NCBI RefSeq assembly: GCF_016616885.1
Contig: NZ_CP067102.1
Location: 3,128,501 to 3,192,500 of the forward strand
Source of the DNA: Bradyrhizobium diazoefficiens
GTDB taxonomy: Bacteria; Pseudomonadota; Alphaproteobacteria; Rhizobiales; Xanthobacteraceae
DNA: 64,000 nt
Direction: 5' to 3'
Below are positions 41,151 through 50,948 of this stretch, in pieces. Position 1 is the first letter of the stretch. The number at the start of each line of letters is the position of its first letter. The notes beneath the pieces were generated by a model that searched no databases, was not told where the DNA came from, and saw only the letters and a list, made by a program, of their open reading frames with translations. The position numbers were made by a program, and so were the translations under genes.

Positions 41151-42296
41151 TCAATACGTTCGCGCCTTCTTGCAAGGCGCATAGAACGTGCCGTTGCCGG
41201 CGACGACCCGCTCGAGGCATTGTCGGGGATCGGTGATCTCGCCGTCGATCTGGAAATAATAGGCCTGCGGTCCCAGGCTCAGGACGTAATGTCCCGGCGG
41301 AAGCTCGAGCTCTGCATCGCTGGCGTGGAGCTCGTACATTTCGGCTTTCCCCGGAATCGGCGATATCCGGAACGGATAGGAGAAATTGCGGATCACGCCG
41401 ACGTCGGCTCCGCCTCCCGTCGTCTTGCCTGCAGCGTCGGTCGAAAACTCCTTGACCTTTGCGACAACACGGACCTCGACGCGCTCGGGGATCACATTTG
41501 CAATGTCCCTGCGGAACACGATGAACTTGACGCGGCCGTTCGGCAGATGCGGCCGGTCGGGCTTCTTGAACTCCGGTGAAATCGCAATGCGCATGTCCGG
41601 CGCCATCACGCTGGTCGCGTTCAACTCAGCCAGCGACTTGTCGTCGATCAAGGCATAGATACCGTAATCGCTCGGAAGCACACGCGCTGGTGGAGGCGGG
41701 GCGGAGGGGACCATTTCCGGCTTGGCGACCGTGATCGTCGTCTCCGGCTTGGGCGTGACCTGCGCGATCTCCGGCGTCTGCGACGACGTCAGCCGGCGCA
41801 GCGCGGCGATCCTGTCTCGGTGCGATACGATCACGACGACTGCGCCTACGACAACCAGGATGGCGACGGTACGCTTGATCACCGGCAGGAGCGGGCCGGA
41901 GACCGCCGGCCGCTTGCTGCGGGACGTCCCGATCGCTGATGGCAGGACAGTCGGGTCGCCGGACACCAGAAGAGTGCCGGCTTCGGTCACCTTGGCTGAT
42001 GTGAGTTGATGCGACGGCAAGCGCTCCAGCGGTGCCTGGTCGCGCGAAAACTTCTCGACCTCGTCGATCGCGACCTCGAGGGCCTGCTTCATCTCGTCGA
42101 TGTTTTTCGCGTCGGCGTAGGTGAACTGTTCCTGGAGCTTGTAGCGGGCGAGATCGTAGACCATCTGCCGCATGGCCTCGGCGTCGTCCTTGACCGTATC
42201 GAGCATGCGCGAAATCACCAACGCAAACTGCACCTGGTTTGCGGGCAAATCGGTCGGGTCCTGTTGACCGGGAAGCAGGTCCCTCGAGTCACTCAT
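41151..42296 (-). CDS. Hypothetical single-pass membrane protein
   Basis: The 381-residue protein has a soluble helical N-terminus (about 1-120, MVYDLARYKLQEQFTYADAK), one transmembrane helix (about 140-158, VAILVVVGAVVVIV) and a C-terminal extracytoplasmic part of about 210 residues. That part shows beta-rich character (KFIVFRRDIANVIPERVEVR, AELELPPGHYVLSLGPQAYY) and ends with Cys residues. No known domain was recognised. Its ATG overlaps the stop of a short upstream frame (ATGA). Converges on the DUF2147 gene. Confidence 0.72.
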   Translation of the reverse strand: MSDSRDLLPGQQDPTDLPANQVQFALVISRMLDTVKDDAEAMRQMVYDLARYKLQEQFTYADAKNIDEMKQALEVAIDEVEKFSRDQAPLERLPSHQLTSAKVTEAGTLLVSGDPTVLPSAIGTSRSKRPAVSGPLLPVIKRTVAILVVVGAVVVIVSHRDRIAALRRLTSSQTPEIAQVTPKPETTITVAKPEMVPSAPPPPARVLPSDYGIYALIDDKSLAELNATSVMAPDMRIAISPEFKKPDRPHLPNGRVKFIVFRRDIANVIPERVEVRVVAKVKEFSTDAAGKTTGGGADVGVIRNFSYPFRISPIPGKAEMYELHASDAELELPPGHYVLSLGPQAYYFQIDGEITDPRQCLERVVAGNGTFYAPCKKARTY

Positions 42297-42544
42297 AGCG
42301 CTGACGGTCCAATGCCTGTCACGCCAATACCCAATTCTTCCATTCGAAACAGTCGGTTAAGCGGATAGCGGTCGCGTCCGCGCCAGCTTCGTACACGTCC
42401 TGCCACGACAAGGAAAGCCTCCGCCAGTAGTTCCCCGGAATGCGCGCTGGCGCCGGATTTGCATAGCTGTCGGCAAATCTGCCGGAGGAACGAGTCGCCG
42501 CTGCCGCGCCTGTTCAAGGGCGTGAGCGACGTCGCCTGTTCCAC
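42293..42544 (-). CDS. Possible short hypothetical protein coupled to the membrane protein gene
   Basis: The frame encodes 83 residues with no recognisable domain and mixed composition. The only support is its overlap with the next gene (ATGA), the usual form of translational coupling. It may equally be non-coding leader DNA. Confidence 0.25.
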   Translation of the reverse strand: MEQATSLTPLNRRGSGDSFLRQICRQLCKSGASAHSGELLAEAFLVVAGRVRSWRGRDRYPLNRLFRMEELGIGVTGIGPSAL

Positions 42545-42576
42545 GCGGCGCTGACTTCGATCCGTGAGATGACGCT

Positions 42577-42933
42577 ATGAGACCTGCAAGACCGTGTGCG
42601 GCGACGTTGCTGGGGCTGATGACACTGCTCGCAACATCGGCGATGGCGCGCGACGACGGACGCTATGCCAGCTCACCACTCAAACCCTGGTTTGAGAGTC
42701 TGCGCAGCGAGTATGGACAGTGCTGCTCGGATGCCGACGGCTATATCGTTGCCGATGTCGACTGGGAGTCCGACAAGGGACACTACCGCGTGCATCTCGA
42801 CGAGGAGTGGGTCGTCGTCCCCGACGGCGCGGTGATCACCGAGCCGAACAAGATCGGCCGCACCATGGTGTGGAAGCACTATATCGACGGCCACCCGCGC
42901 GTGCGGTGCTTCATGCCGGGCAGCATGACGTGA
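42577..42933 (+). CDS. Small secreted hypothetical protein with a GQCCSDADG motif
   Basis: The 118-residue protein has a signal peptide (about 1-24, ending AMA) and a mature part with FESLRSEYGQCCSDADGYIV, HLDEEWVVVPDGAVI and a C-terminal HPRVRCFMPGSMT. Three Cys residues could bind metal or form a disulfide. I recall this YGxCCSxADG family as common and multi-copy in Bradyrhizobium, always annotated hypothetical. It stands alone, divergent from the membrane protein gene. Confidence 0.78.
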   Translation: MRPARPCAATLLGLMTLLATSAMARDDGRYASSPLKPWFESLRSEYGQCCSDADGYIVADVDWESDKGHYRVHLDEEWVVVPDGAVITEPNKIGRTMVWKHYIDGHPRVRCFMPGSMT

Positions 42934-43107
42934 GAATGCTGACGCGGAAAAGATTCGTCGCAGTGCCGCAACAGGTTCGCTTGCATGCGAACATTTGTCT
43001 CCCGCGCGCGGGTAAGTTTGGTTGCGTGAGACGACAGGACGAAACGAGGAAGAAGTTTTCCGCGTCAATATTTCTGGACGGTTTCGCGAAAGACGGCCGA
43101 TCGTGCT

Positions 43108-44313
43108 TTACGCGCCGAGTTTGGTCTCTCGCACCACTGCGCCGGCGCGGCGGCGCAAGTCCGGATTGAGGGCAAGCCCGAGACCGGGCGCGGTCGGCGC
43201 CGACACGACGCCGTTGTTCACGACGGGTAGCGCGGTGACGAGGTCGCGGTACCAGGTCGACAGCGTGGCGCGCACGACCTCCTGGAAGATCGCGGTCGGC
43301 GCATGCAACGCCAGATGCAGGCCCGCCATCAGCGCCACCGGGCCGGTGCAGTCATGCGGCGCGAGCGGCTTGTTGTAGGCCTCGCCAAGCGCCGCGATCT
43401 TGCGCGCTTCGCTCAGGCCGCCGCACCAGGCGATGTCGAGCATCACGACGTCGACGGCATCGGCCGCGAGCAGGTTGCGGAAGCTCGCCGCGCCCGCCAG
43501 CGTCTCGCTGCCGCAGATCGGCGTCTTCACGCGCCGCCTGAGATCGGCGAGGCCCTGCGCGTCATCCATCTTGTTGAGGGGATCCTCGACCCAGAACACG
43601 CCGTAATCTTCGAGTGCGCGGCAGATGCGCTCGGCCGTGTGCATGCCCCACAGGCTGTGCAATTCGCACATGATCTCGATGCGGTCGCCGACGGCATCGC
43701 GGATCTTGCGGAACGGCTCCAGTCCGGTCTTGAGCTCGGCGAGCGAGATCGCATGGCCGCCATTGGCAGCGAAGGGATCGAACGGCCAGATCTTCATGGC
43801 GCTGTATCCTTCACTGAGAAGGCTCTCGGCGAGCGTGCCGGCATCGCGCATGAAGGCGATCTGGTCGTCATAGGGACCGAGCGCGGCATCATCAGCGCCG
43901 ATCTCGCGGCGCTTGGCGCTCTTGGTGTTGTAGGAGTAGCCGGCGCAAGTGTTGTAGGCGCGGATCTCGAGCCGGCTCGCACCGCCGAGTGCCTCGTGCA
44001 CGGGAATGCCGTGACGCTGGCCCTTGAGGTCCCACAGTGCGATGTCGATCGCGCTCGCCGCGCGCACCTCGGCGCTGACGCTGTGGAAGCCGAGATAGGG
44101 CCTCAGCAGCTGGCGCGAGATCGCCTCGATGCGGCGGGAGTCCTGGCCGAGCACCAGCGGCGCGGCGAGCTCATGCACCGCGGCCTCAACCGCCTGCGCG
44201 CCACGAAAGCTTTCGCCGAGGCCGGTCAGTCCCTCGTCGGTCTCGATCTCGACCCAGATCAGGTTCGGCCGCTCTTCAATGCGGATCGTGCGCAGGGTCG
44301 TGATGCCGGACAT
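43108..44313 (-). CDS. Mandelate racemase/galactonate dehydratase-family acid sugar dehydratase
   Basis: The 401-residue enolase-superfamily protein has metal ligands in MCELHSLWG, FWVEDPL and ICGSETLAG, plus DIAWCGGLSEARK and the catalytic His in LAPHDCTGP. It belongs to the acid-sugar dehydratase branch. As last gene of the glucarate/galactarate operon it probably dehydrates another hexarate or aldonate, or epimerises an intermediate. Its exact substrate is not resolved, and it is redundant with GudD and GarD as read. The start at 44313 has AGAGGA upstream; the frame extends to 44406 without similarity. Confidence 0.82.
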   Translation of the reverse strand: MSGITTLRTIRIEERPNLIWVEIETDEGLTGLGESFRGAQAVEAAVHELAAPLVLGQDSRRIEAISRQLLRPYLGFHSVSAEVRAASAIDIALWDLKGQRHGIPVHEALGGASRLEIRAYNTCAGYSYNTKSAKRREIGADDAALGPYDDQIAFMRDAGTLAESLLSEGYSAMKIWPFDPFAANGGHAISLAELKTGLEPFRKIRDAVGDRIEIMCELHSLWGMHTAERICRALEDYGVFWVEDPLNKMDDAQGLADLRRRVKTPICGSETLAGAASFRNLLAADAVDVVMLDIAWCGGLSEARKIAALGEAYNKPLAPHDCTGPVALMAGLHLALHAPTAIFQEVVRATLSTWYRDLVTALPVVNNGVVSAPTAPGLGLALNPDLRRRAGAVVRETKLGA

Positions 44314-44342
44314 CAAGGTCCTCTTGGCCGAGTTGCCGACGC

Positions 44343-45884
44343 TCAGGTCACCGGTGCCGGATTGAACAGCGTGAGGTCGTTGTGGATGCCCCAGCGATCC
44401 GACCACGGTTTGGTGCGGCCGCTCGCGACATCAAGGATCAGGTTGAACAGGTCCCAGCCGGTTTCCTCGATGGTCTTCTCGCCGGTGGCAATGCCGCCCG
44501 CGTCGAAATCGATCAGGTCTTTCCAGCGCCGCGCCAGCTCGCTGCGGGTCGCGACCTTGATCACGGGTGCTGCCGCAAGACCGTAGGGCGTGCCGCGCCC
44601 GGTGGTGAACACCTGCAAGGTCATGCCGGAGGCAAGCTGCAGCGTGCCGCAGATGAAATCGGACGCCGGCGTCGCCGCGAACAGCATGCCTTTCTGCGTC
44701 GCCTTCTGGCCAGGCGAAAGCACGCCGGTGATGGCGCTCGAGCCTGATTTGACGATCGAGCCGAGCGATTTCTCGACGATGTTGGCAAGGCCGCCCTTCT
44801 TGTTGCCAGGCGTGGTGTTGGCGCTGCGATCGGCACCGCCACGGGCCAGATAAGAGTCGTACCAAGCCATCTCGCGCACCAGCGCGCGGCCGACGTCCTC
44901 GTTGATGGCGCGGCGGGTGAGGAGCTGGATGGCGTCGCGCACCTCGGTGACTTCGGAGAACATCACGGTGGCGCCAGCGCGCACCAGAAGGTCGGCGGCG
45001 AAGCCGAGGGCGGGGTTCGCGGTGACGCCGGAGAACGCGTCGCTACCGCCGCATTGCAGGCCGATCACGAGATCGGCGGCAGGGCAGGTCTCGCGGGTGC
45101 GCTTGTTCAGGATTTTCAGGCGGGCCTCCGCCTGGGTCATGATCGCATCGACGATCGCGCCAAAGCCGTCGAAGGCTTCGTCCTGCATGCGCACGATCGC
45201 ATCGCTGATGCCCTCCGGCACCAGCCGCTCGGGCGCCAGCTTCTCGCAGCCAAGGCTGATGACCAGGATCTCGCCGCCGAAATTCGGATTGAGCGCGAGG
45301 TTCTGCAGCGTGCGGATCGGCACCACCGCGTCGGGCGCGGTGATGGCAACGCCGCAGCCATAGGCGTGCGTCAACGGCACGACGTCATCGACGTTCGGAT
45401 ATTTCGGCAGCAGCTCGGAGCGGATGCGCTTCACCGCATATTCCATCGTGCCCTTGACGCATTGCACGGAGGAGGAAATGCCGAGGATATTCTTGGTGCC
45501 GACCGAGCCGTCCGGATTGCGGAAGCCTTCGAAGGTGAAACCTTCGAGCGGCGGCAGCGGCGCGGGGACGGCGGTGGAGATTTCGAGCTTGTCGAGGTCG
45601 GGGGCCTCCGGCATGCGGATGCGCGCCTCGTCGACCCACTCGCCGGCCAGGATCGGCGCGAGTGCGTAACCGATCACCTCGCCATAGCGGATGATCGGCT
45701 GGTCTTGCGCGATATCGACCAGCGCTGTCTTGTGCCCCTGTGGCACGAAGGCGCGTAGCGTCAGCCCGCAGGCGAAGCGGGACCCGGCGGGAAGCCCGAA
45801 ATCATTGACCACGATCGCGACGTTGTCGCGCGCGTTGAGCTTGATATAGCGGGGCTGTTCTTTCGCTGCGACGTCCTGGTCCAT
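44343..45884 (-). CDS. garD: Galactarate (altronate-type) dehydratase, UxaA/GarD family
   Basis: The 513-residue protein has an N-terminal SAF domain (about 10-85) and a large C-terminal dehydratase domain. The latter contains [44 protein letters not shown] and DFDAGGI. This is the UxaA/GarD family, Fe2+-dependent dehydratases of altronate or galactarate. In an operon with glucarate genes galactarate is the likely substrate, giving 5-dehydro-4-deoxy-D-glucarate. It lies 29 bp upstream of the mandelate-racemase-type gene and 114 bp after the semialdehyde dehydrogenase gene, with a repeat between. Confidence 0.87.
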   Translation of the reverse strand: MDQDVAAKEQPRYIKLNARDNVAIVVNDFGLPAGSRFACGLTLRAFVPQGHKTALVDIAQDQPIIRYGEVIGYALAPILAGEWVDEARIRMPEAPDLDKLEISTAVPAPLPPLEGFTFEGFRNPDGSVGTKNILGISSSVQCVKGTMEYAVKRIRSELLPKYPNVDDVVPLTHAYGCGVAITAPDAVVPIRTLQNLALNPNFGGEILVISLGCEKLAPERLVPEGISDAIVRMQDEAFDGFGAIVDAIMTQAEARLKILNKRTRETCPAADLVIGLQCGGSDAFSGVTANPALGFAADLLVRAGATVMFSEVTEVRDAIQLLTRRAINEDVGRALVREMAWYDSYLARGGADRSANTTPGNKKGGLANIVEKSLGSIVKSGSSAITGVLSPGQKATQKGMLFAATPASDFICGTLQLASGMTLQVFTTGRGTPYGLAAAPVIKVATRSELARRWKDLIDFDAGGIATGEKTIEETGWDLFNLILDVASGRTKPWSDRWGIHNDLTLFNPAPVT

Positions 45885-45900
45885 GGAAGGACTCCGAAAC

Positions 45901-45987
45901 TGTAGGGTGGGTTAGCCGAAGGCGTAACCCACCATGCTTCCGCGGTAGGAGACGTGGTGGGTTACGCTGACGCTAACCCACCCTACG
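45901..45987. repeat. Palindromic repeat family E inside the glucarate operon
   Basis: The ends TGTAGGGTGGGTTAG and CTAACCCACCCTACGA are inverted copies, with an inner GTAACCCACCAT / GTGGTGGGTTAC pair. It can form a long hairpin in mRNA between two operon genes, which could protect the upstream message or damp downstream expression. Confidence 0.8.
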
Positions 45988-45998
45988 ATATCAACCCA

Positions 45999-47447
45999 TC
46001 AACCCGGATAGGTGTAGGCGGTCTTCACCGTCGTGTAGAACTCGCGCGCATAGGAGCCCTGCTCGCGGGCGCCATAGCTCGAGCCCTTCCGGCCTCCGAA
46101 CGGCACGTGATAGTCGACGCCGGCGGTCGGCAGGTTGACCATCACCATGCCGGACTCACTGTTGCGCTTGTAGTGCGAGGCGTATTTCAGGCTGGTGGTG
46201 CAGATGCCGGAGCAGAGGCCGAACTCGGTGTCGTTGGAGATCGCCAGCGCTTCCTCGTAGGTCTTGGCGCGGATGACGGCGGCAACGGGCCCGAAGATCT
46301 CCTCGCGCGCGATGCGCATGTTGTTGTTGGCTTCGGTGAACAGCGCCGGCTGGAGGTAGTGGCCGGGCGTCTCGCGCTTAAGCAACTCGCCGCCGAAGGC
46401 GAGCTTGGCGCCCTCGTCCTGGCCGATCTTGATGTAGCGCAGGTCCTGGTCGAGCTGGCTCTGATCGACCACCGGGCCGATATGGACGCCGGCCTTGAGT
46501 GCGTCGTCCACCGACAGGCCGTTCAGGCGCTCGGCCATCGCCGCAATGAAGCGGTCATGGATGCCCTCGGTGACGATCAGGCGGGAGGACGCCGTGCAAC
46601 GCTGGCCGGTCGAGAAATAGGCACCATTGACGGCGACTTCGACGGCGGTCTTGAGGTCGGCGTCGTCGAGCACGACCAGCGGGTTCTTCCCGCCCATCTC
46701 GAGCTGGAACTTCTTCATCGGAGTCGACAGCACGCAGGCCTGCGCGATCTTGCGGCCGGTCTGCACCGAGCCGGTGAAGGAGATCGCCGCGACATCGGGG
46801 TGGTCGAGCAGCGTCTGGCCGACGACGGAGCCGGAGCCGACCACGAGGTTGAACACGCCTGCCGGGATGCCGGAGCGGGCGATGATCTCGGACAACGCAT
46901 GTCCGGAGCCGGGCACCAGCTCGGCCGGCTTGAACACGACCGTGTTGCCGTAGCAGAGCGCGGGCGCGATCTTCCAGGCGGGAATCGCGATCGGGAAATT
47001 CCAGGGCGTGATCATGCCGATGACACCGACCGGCTCGCGGGTCAGCTCGACGTCGAGGCCGGGGCGGACGGAGGCGCCCTTCTCGCCGATCAGGCGTAGC
47101 GCTTCGCCGGCGAAGAACGCAAAGATCTGGCCGGCGCGGGCGACCTCGCCGATGCCCTCGGGGAGCGTCTTGCCTTCCTCGCGGGCGAGCAGGCGGCCGA
47201 GCTCTTCCTTGCGGGCGAGGATTTCAAGAGAAATCTTGTTCAGCGCGTCGTAGCGCACCTGCGGTGTCGACTGGGCCCAGGCGGGGAAGGCGGCTTTCGC
47301 GGCCGCGATCGCTTTCTCGGTCTGCGCCTTATCGGCCTTGGCGTATTCGCCGACCAGATCGTTGGTGTTGGAGGGGTTGATGTTCTTGGTGACGCCGGAG
47401 CCGTCGACCCATTCGCCGCCGATGAAGTTTTTGAGGATCGCAGTCAT
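45999..47447 (-). CDS. 2,5-dioxovalerate (alpha-ketoglutarate semialdehyde) dehydrogenase
   Basis: The 482-residue aldehyde dehydrogenase has the catalytic Cys in GQRCTASSRLIV, general-base Glu in LEMGGKNPLVV and NAD motif ISFTGSVQTG. The N-terminus (NFIGGEWVDGSGVTKNINPS) resembles KGSADH enzymes of sugar-acid pathways. It oxidises 2-oxoglutarate semialdehyde, the product of KdgD, to 2-oxoglutarate, so it closes the pathway to the TCA cycle. Flanked by gudD (27 bp) and garD (114 bp) in the same direction. Confidence 0.9.
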   Translation of the reverse strand: MTAILKNFIGGEWVDGSGVTKNINPSNTNDLVGEYAKADKAQTEKAIAAAKAAFPAWAQSTPQVRYDALNKISLEILARKEELGRLLAREEGKTLPEGIGEVARAGQIFAFFAGEALRLIGEKGASVRPGLDVELTREPVGVIGMITPWNFPIAIPAWKIAPALCYGNTVVFKPAELVPGSGHALSEIIARSGIPAGVFNLVVGSGSVVGQTLLDHPDVAAISFTGSVQTGRKIAQACVLSTPMKKFQLEMGGKNPLVVLDDADLKTAVEVAVNGAYFSTGQRCTASSRLIVTEGIHDRFIAAMAERLNGLSVDDALKAGVHIGPVVDQSQLDQDLRYIKIGQDEGAKLAFGGELLKRETPGHYLQPALFTEANNNMRIAREEIFGPVAAVIRAKTYEEALAISNDTEFGLCSGICTTSLKYASHYKRNSESGMVMVNLPTAGVDYHVPFGGRKGSSYGAREQGSYAREFYTTVKTAYTYPG

Positions 47448-47474
47448 CTCTTTTTCCTCCGAGGAAGTCTTGTC

Positions 47475-48818
47475 TTACCGAACGAGGCAGGGCCGCTTGT
47501 CGTCAAACGTCCAGCCGGGGATCAGGTCCTGCATGGCCGTGGCGTCATCGCGGGCGCCGAGGCCATACTGCTTGTAGAGTTCATGCGCGGCCTCGATGGC
47601 CGCACGGTCGATCTCGATGCCGAGGCCCGGACGATCCGGGACCGCGATCTTGCCGCCCTTGATCTGGAGCGGTTCCTTGGTGAGGGCCTGGCCGTCCTGC
47701 CAGATCCAGTGGGTGTCGATCGCAGTGACCTTGCCGGGGGCCGCAGCGCCGACATGGGTGAACATCGCGAGCGAAATGTCAAAGTGGTTGTTGGAATGCG
47801 AGCCCCAGGTCAGGCCGTTGTCACGGCAGGTCTGGGCGACCCGCACCGAGCCTTGCATGGTCCAGAAATGGGGATCGGCCAGCGGAATGTCCACCGCACC
47901 CAGGCGCAGCGCATGGCTAAGTTGGCGCCAGTCGGTGGCGATCATGTTGGTGGCGGTCGGCAAGCCCGTGGCGCGGCGGAACTCGGCCATGATCTCGCGG
48001 CCGGAGAAGCCGGCCTCGGCCCCGCAGGGATCCTCGGCATAGGCGAGGATGCCGTGCATATCCTTGCAGAGGCTGATGGCCTCGTCGAGCGACCAGGCGC
48101 CGTTCGGGTCGAGCGTGACGCGTGCGTTGGGAAAGCGTTTGGCGATGGCCGTGACGGCCTCGATCTCCTGTTCGCCGCGGAGCACGCCGCCTTTCAGCTT
48201 GAAGTCGGCGAAGCCGTAATGGTCTTGCGTGGCTTCCGCCAGCCGCACCACGGTCTCCGGCGTCATCGCCTCCTGATGGCGGAGATTGAACCAGTCGGGC
48301 TTGCCGGTCTCGCCCTTGACATAGTCGAGCTTGGATTTCCTGATGTCGCCGACGAAGAAGAGGTAGCCGAGCGTCTCGACGCTCTTGCGCTGCTGGCCTT
48401 CGCCGAGCAGTGCGGCGACGGGAAGATCGAGGTGCTGGCCGAGCAGATCGAGCAGGGCGGATTCAATCGCGGTGACAGCGTGAATCATCACGCGCAGGTC
48501 AAACGTCTGCTTGCCGCGGCCACCGGCGTCGCGGTCGGCGAACGTTGTGCGAACGTCTGCCAGGATGTTGTTCATCGCGCCGACGGTCTTGCCGATCACG
48601 AGATCGCGGGCGTCCTGGAGCGTCTGCCAGATCTTTTGCCCGCCCGGCACCTCGCCGACACCGGTGTGACCGGCATTGTCGGTGAGGATGACGATGTTGC
48701 GGGTGAAGAACGGCGCATGCGCGCCGCTTAAGTTGAGGAGCATGCTGTCGCGGCCCGCGACCGGGATCACCTGCATCGTTGTGACGACCGGTGCGCCAGC
48801 AATATCAGTCTGGGCCAT
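47475..48818 (-). CDS. gudD: Glucarate dehydratase
   Basis: The 447-residue protein has the length and motifs of Gud[21 protein letters not shown] at the N-terminus, the Lys pair in FADFKLKGG, metal region [10 protein letters not shown] and [19 protein letters not shown], and catalytic His in [11 protein letters not shown]. It removes water from D-glucarate (and L-idarate) to give 5-dehydro-4-deoxy-D-glucarate, the KdgD substrate. kdgD lies 26 bp upstream, and the two would be co-transcribed. Confidence 0.95.
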   Translation of the reverse strand: MAQTDIAGAPVVTTMQVIPVAGRDSMLLNLSGAHAPFFTRNIVILTDNAGHTGVGEVPGGQKIWQTLQDARDLVIGKTVGAMNNILADVRTTFADRDAGGRGKQTFDLRVMIHAVTAIESALLDLLGQHLDLPVAALLGEGQQRKSVETLGYLFFVGDIRKSKLDYVKGETGKPDWFNLRHQEAMTPETVVRLAEATQDHYGFADFKLKGGVLRGEQEIEAVTAIAKRFPNARVTLDPNGAWSLDEAISLCKDMHGILAYAEDPCGAEAGFSGREIMAEFRRATGLPTATNMIATDWRQLSHALRLGAVDIPLADPHFWTMQGSVRVAQTCRDNGLTWGSHSNNHFDISLAMFTHVGAAAPGKVTAIDTHWIWQDGQALTKEPLQIKGGKIAVPDRPGLGIEIDRAAIEAAHELYKQYGLGARDDATAMQDLIPGWTFDDKRPCLVR

Positions 48819-48844
48819 CGCAGCTCCTTCCCTGTTGTCTCGCT

Positions 48845-49789
48845 TTATTCTGCCGCCTGTTGTGTCGATCCTGCGGCGGGCAGCTTTTGCACCAGCGCGG
48901 TCAGTTCCGCAATCTCCTGCTCGGTGAGATCGGTCAGCGGCGGACGGACCGGGCCGGAATCGCGGCCGATGACCTTCATGCCAGCCTTGATGATCGAGAC
49001 CGCATAGCCCTTCTTGCGGTTTCGGATCGCGATCAGCGGCAGGATGAAATCCTTCAGGCCGGCGTGGATCGTCGCATGATCGCGCTTGCGCACCGCGGCG
49101 TAGAAGCTGGTGGCGAATTCCGGCACGAAATTGAACACAGCCGACGAGTAGGTCGTCACGCCCATGTCGAGATAGGGCAGCGCAAACGTCTCGGCGGTCG
49201 GCAGGCCGCCGACATAGGTCAGGCGGTCACCGAGCTTGGTGTAGACGCGGGTCATCAATTCGATGTCGCCGATACCGTCCTTGTAGCCGACGAGGTTCGG
49301 GCAGCGCTCGGCGAGGCGGGCGACCGTGTCGGGCTGGAGGATGGCGTTGTCGCGGTTATAGACGATGACGCCGATCTTCACGGAGGCACAGACGGCCTCG
49401 ACATGGGCGGCAAGGCCTTCCTGCTCGGAATGGGTGAGGTAGGGCGGGAGCAGCAACAGGCCGTCGGCGCCGGCCTTCTCGGCACCGATTGCGATCTCGC
49501 GGGCGATCGCGGTGCCGTAGCCGGTGCCGGCAAGCACGGGCACGCGGCCCTTGGTCTCCTCGACGGCGACCTTGACGACCTCAGGGACCTCGGTCGGCGT
49601 CAGCGAGAAGAACTCGCCGGTGCCGCCGGCGGCGAACAGACCTGCGACATCATAGCCGCACAGCCAATCCATGTTGGCGCGGTAGGTCGCCTCGTCGAAG
49701 GAATAGTCCGCCTTGAACGGCGTGACGGGGAAGGACAGGAGCCCGGATCCGATCTTCTGGGCCATTTCCTGCGGGGTCATCTTGCTCAT
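48845..49789 (-). CDS. kdgD: 5-dehydro-4-deoxyglucarate dehydratase
   Basis: The 314-residue member of the DapA/NAL family has [20 protein letters not shown], the [10 protein letters not shown] nucleophile-adjacent motif, VYNRDNAIL with the catalytic Tyr, and the Schiff-base Lys in [13 protein letters not shown]. It dehydrates and decarboxylates 5-dehydro-4-deoxy-D-glucarate to 2-oxoglutarate semialdehyde. The start at 49789 has AAGGAG eight bases upstream; the frame continues to 49831 without similarity. It is the first gene of the five-gene dehydratase/dehydrogenase group. Confidence 0.93.
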   Translation of the reverse strand: MSKMTPQEMAQKIGSGLLSFPVTPFKADYSFDEATYRANMDWLCGYDVAGLFAAGGTGEFFSLTPTEVPEVVKVAVEETKGRVPVLAGTGYGTAIAREIAIGAEKAGADGLLLLPPYLTHSEQEGLAAHVEAVCASVKIGVIVYNRDNAILQPDTVARLAERCPNLVGYKDGIGDIELMTRVYTKLGDRLTYVGGLPTAETFALPYLDMGVTTYSSAVFNFVPEFATSFYAAVRKRDHATIHAGLKDFILPLIAIRNRKKGYAVSIIKAGMKVIGRDSGPVRPPLTDLTEQEIAELTALVQKLPAAGSTQQAAE

Positions 49790-49916
49790 GGGCGCTGCTC
49801 CTTGTTTCCAGTGTTGTGGAGGACGCAACAAGGCCGCGCGTCCATGCGCTGGTGTTTAGGCAACCGTTCGATGCGCGTCCAAGCCAAAGCCTATATCGAC
49901 CGATGCGGATTGAGCA

Positions 49917-50822
49917 TCAATCGTCCGCCACCTCCGCGGCGGACAATTCGCCTGCGATTTTGACCAGCGCGGACAACAGCGGATCCTCGTTGTCGCGGCG
50001 CCAGACCATGAACAGCTCGACGGGCACGCGCGTGCGCAGCTTGAGCGGCCGCAGCCGCACGTCCGCGATCTTCAGGCTTGCCGCCGCCGCCGGCACGATG
50101 GCAAGGCCGAGACCGGCGCGCACCATGGCGAGGATCGAGTGGATCTGGCTCAGATGCTGGACATAGCGCGGAAGGATGTCGGCGCGAGTGAACAGCGCGA
50201 CCAGGAGATCATGGAAGTAGCGGCTCTCATAGGGCGAATACATCACGAACGGCTGGTCGTCGAAATCCTTGATGGTGATGCTCTCGGCATTCGCCAGCGG
50301 ATGCTTCTTCGGGATCGCGGCGAGCAGGGGCTCGGCGACGACGCGGCGGCTGGCAACTTCAGGGCGCGCGATCGGCGGCCGCAGCAGGCCGGCGTCGATC
50401 TGGCCCGAGGTCAGCGCCTCGAACTGGTCGCCTGAGACCATCTCCTTCAGTGAGAAGTCGACTTCCGGCAGCTTGGCGCGGCAGGCCGCGACCAGTTCGG
50501 GGAGGAAGCCGTAAGCCGCGGCGGCCGTGAAGCCGATCTTCAGCGAGCCGGTCTTGCCGAGCGCGATCCGGCGGGCAACCTGCGAGGCGCTCTCCGCAAG
50601 CTTCAGGATGCGGCGGGCCTCGGGGAGGAAGCTGCGCCCCGCCGGCGTCAGGCGCACCGAGCGGCTGGTGCGTTCCAGCAGCGGCGCGTCGATGATGTGC
50701 TCCAGCACCTGGATCTGCCGAGACAGCGGCGGCTGGGTCATGTTCAGCCGCGCGGCGGCGCGGCCGAAATGCAGTTCTTCGGCCACCGTGACGAAGCAGC
50801 GGAGCTGATTGAGGTCGAACAT
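49917..50822 (-). CDS. LysR-family transcriptional regulator of the glucarate locus
   Basis: The 301-residue protein has an N-terminal winged helix (FDLNQLRCFVTVAEELHFGR, LNMTQPPLSRQIQVLE) and a substrate-binding effector domain from about 90. It resembles BenM/CatM-like LysR proteins. Its position between the transporter and the catabolic genes suggests it controls them in response to a hexarate or pathway intermediate. It is unusual that all genes point the same way, so it is not divergent from its targets. The start at 50822 opens the HTH; the frame continues to 50870. Confidence 0.88.
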   Translation of the reverse strand: MFDLNQLRCFVTVAEELHFGRAAARLNMTQPPLSRQIQVLEHIIDAPLLERTSRSVRLTPAGRSFLPEARRILKLAESASQVARRIALGKTGSLKIGFTAAAAYGFLPELVAACRAKLPEVDFSLKEMVSGDQFEALTSGQIDAGLLRPPIARPEVASRRVVAEPLLAAIPKKHPLANAESITIKDFDDQPFVMYSPYESRYFHDLLVALFTRADILPRYVQHLSQIHSILAMVRAGLGLAIVPAAAASLKIADVRLRPLKLRTRVPVELFMVWRRDNEDPLLSALVKIAGELSAAEVADD

Positions 50823-50879
50823 CGATACATGCCTTAGATGAATAAGGCGTTTCCCCGGCACTTCTAGCATCGATCATCC

Positions 50880-50913
50880 CCAAAACAAAGACGGCGGCCT
50901 TGTGAGCCGCCGT
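50880..50913 (-). terminator. Intrinsic terminator after the MFS transporter gene
   Basis: The stem ACGGCGGC / GCCGCCGT with a 7-base loop is followed, on the minus strand, by CTTTGTTTTG. It separates the transporter transcript from the LysR gene. Confidence 0.7.
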
Positions 50914-50948
50914 TGAGTTGCCTGTCCCACTCCGATCACTCGGAGCGC

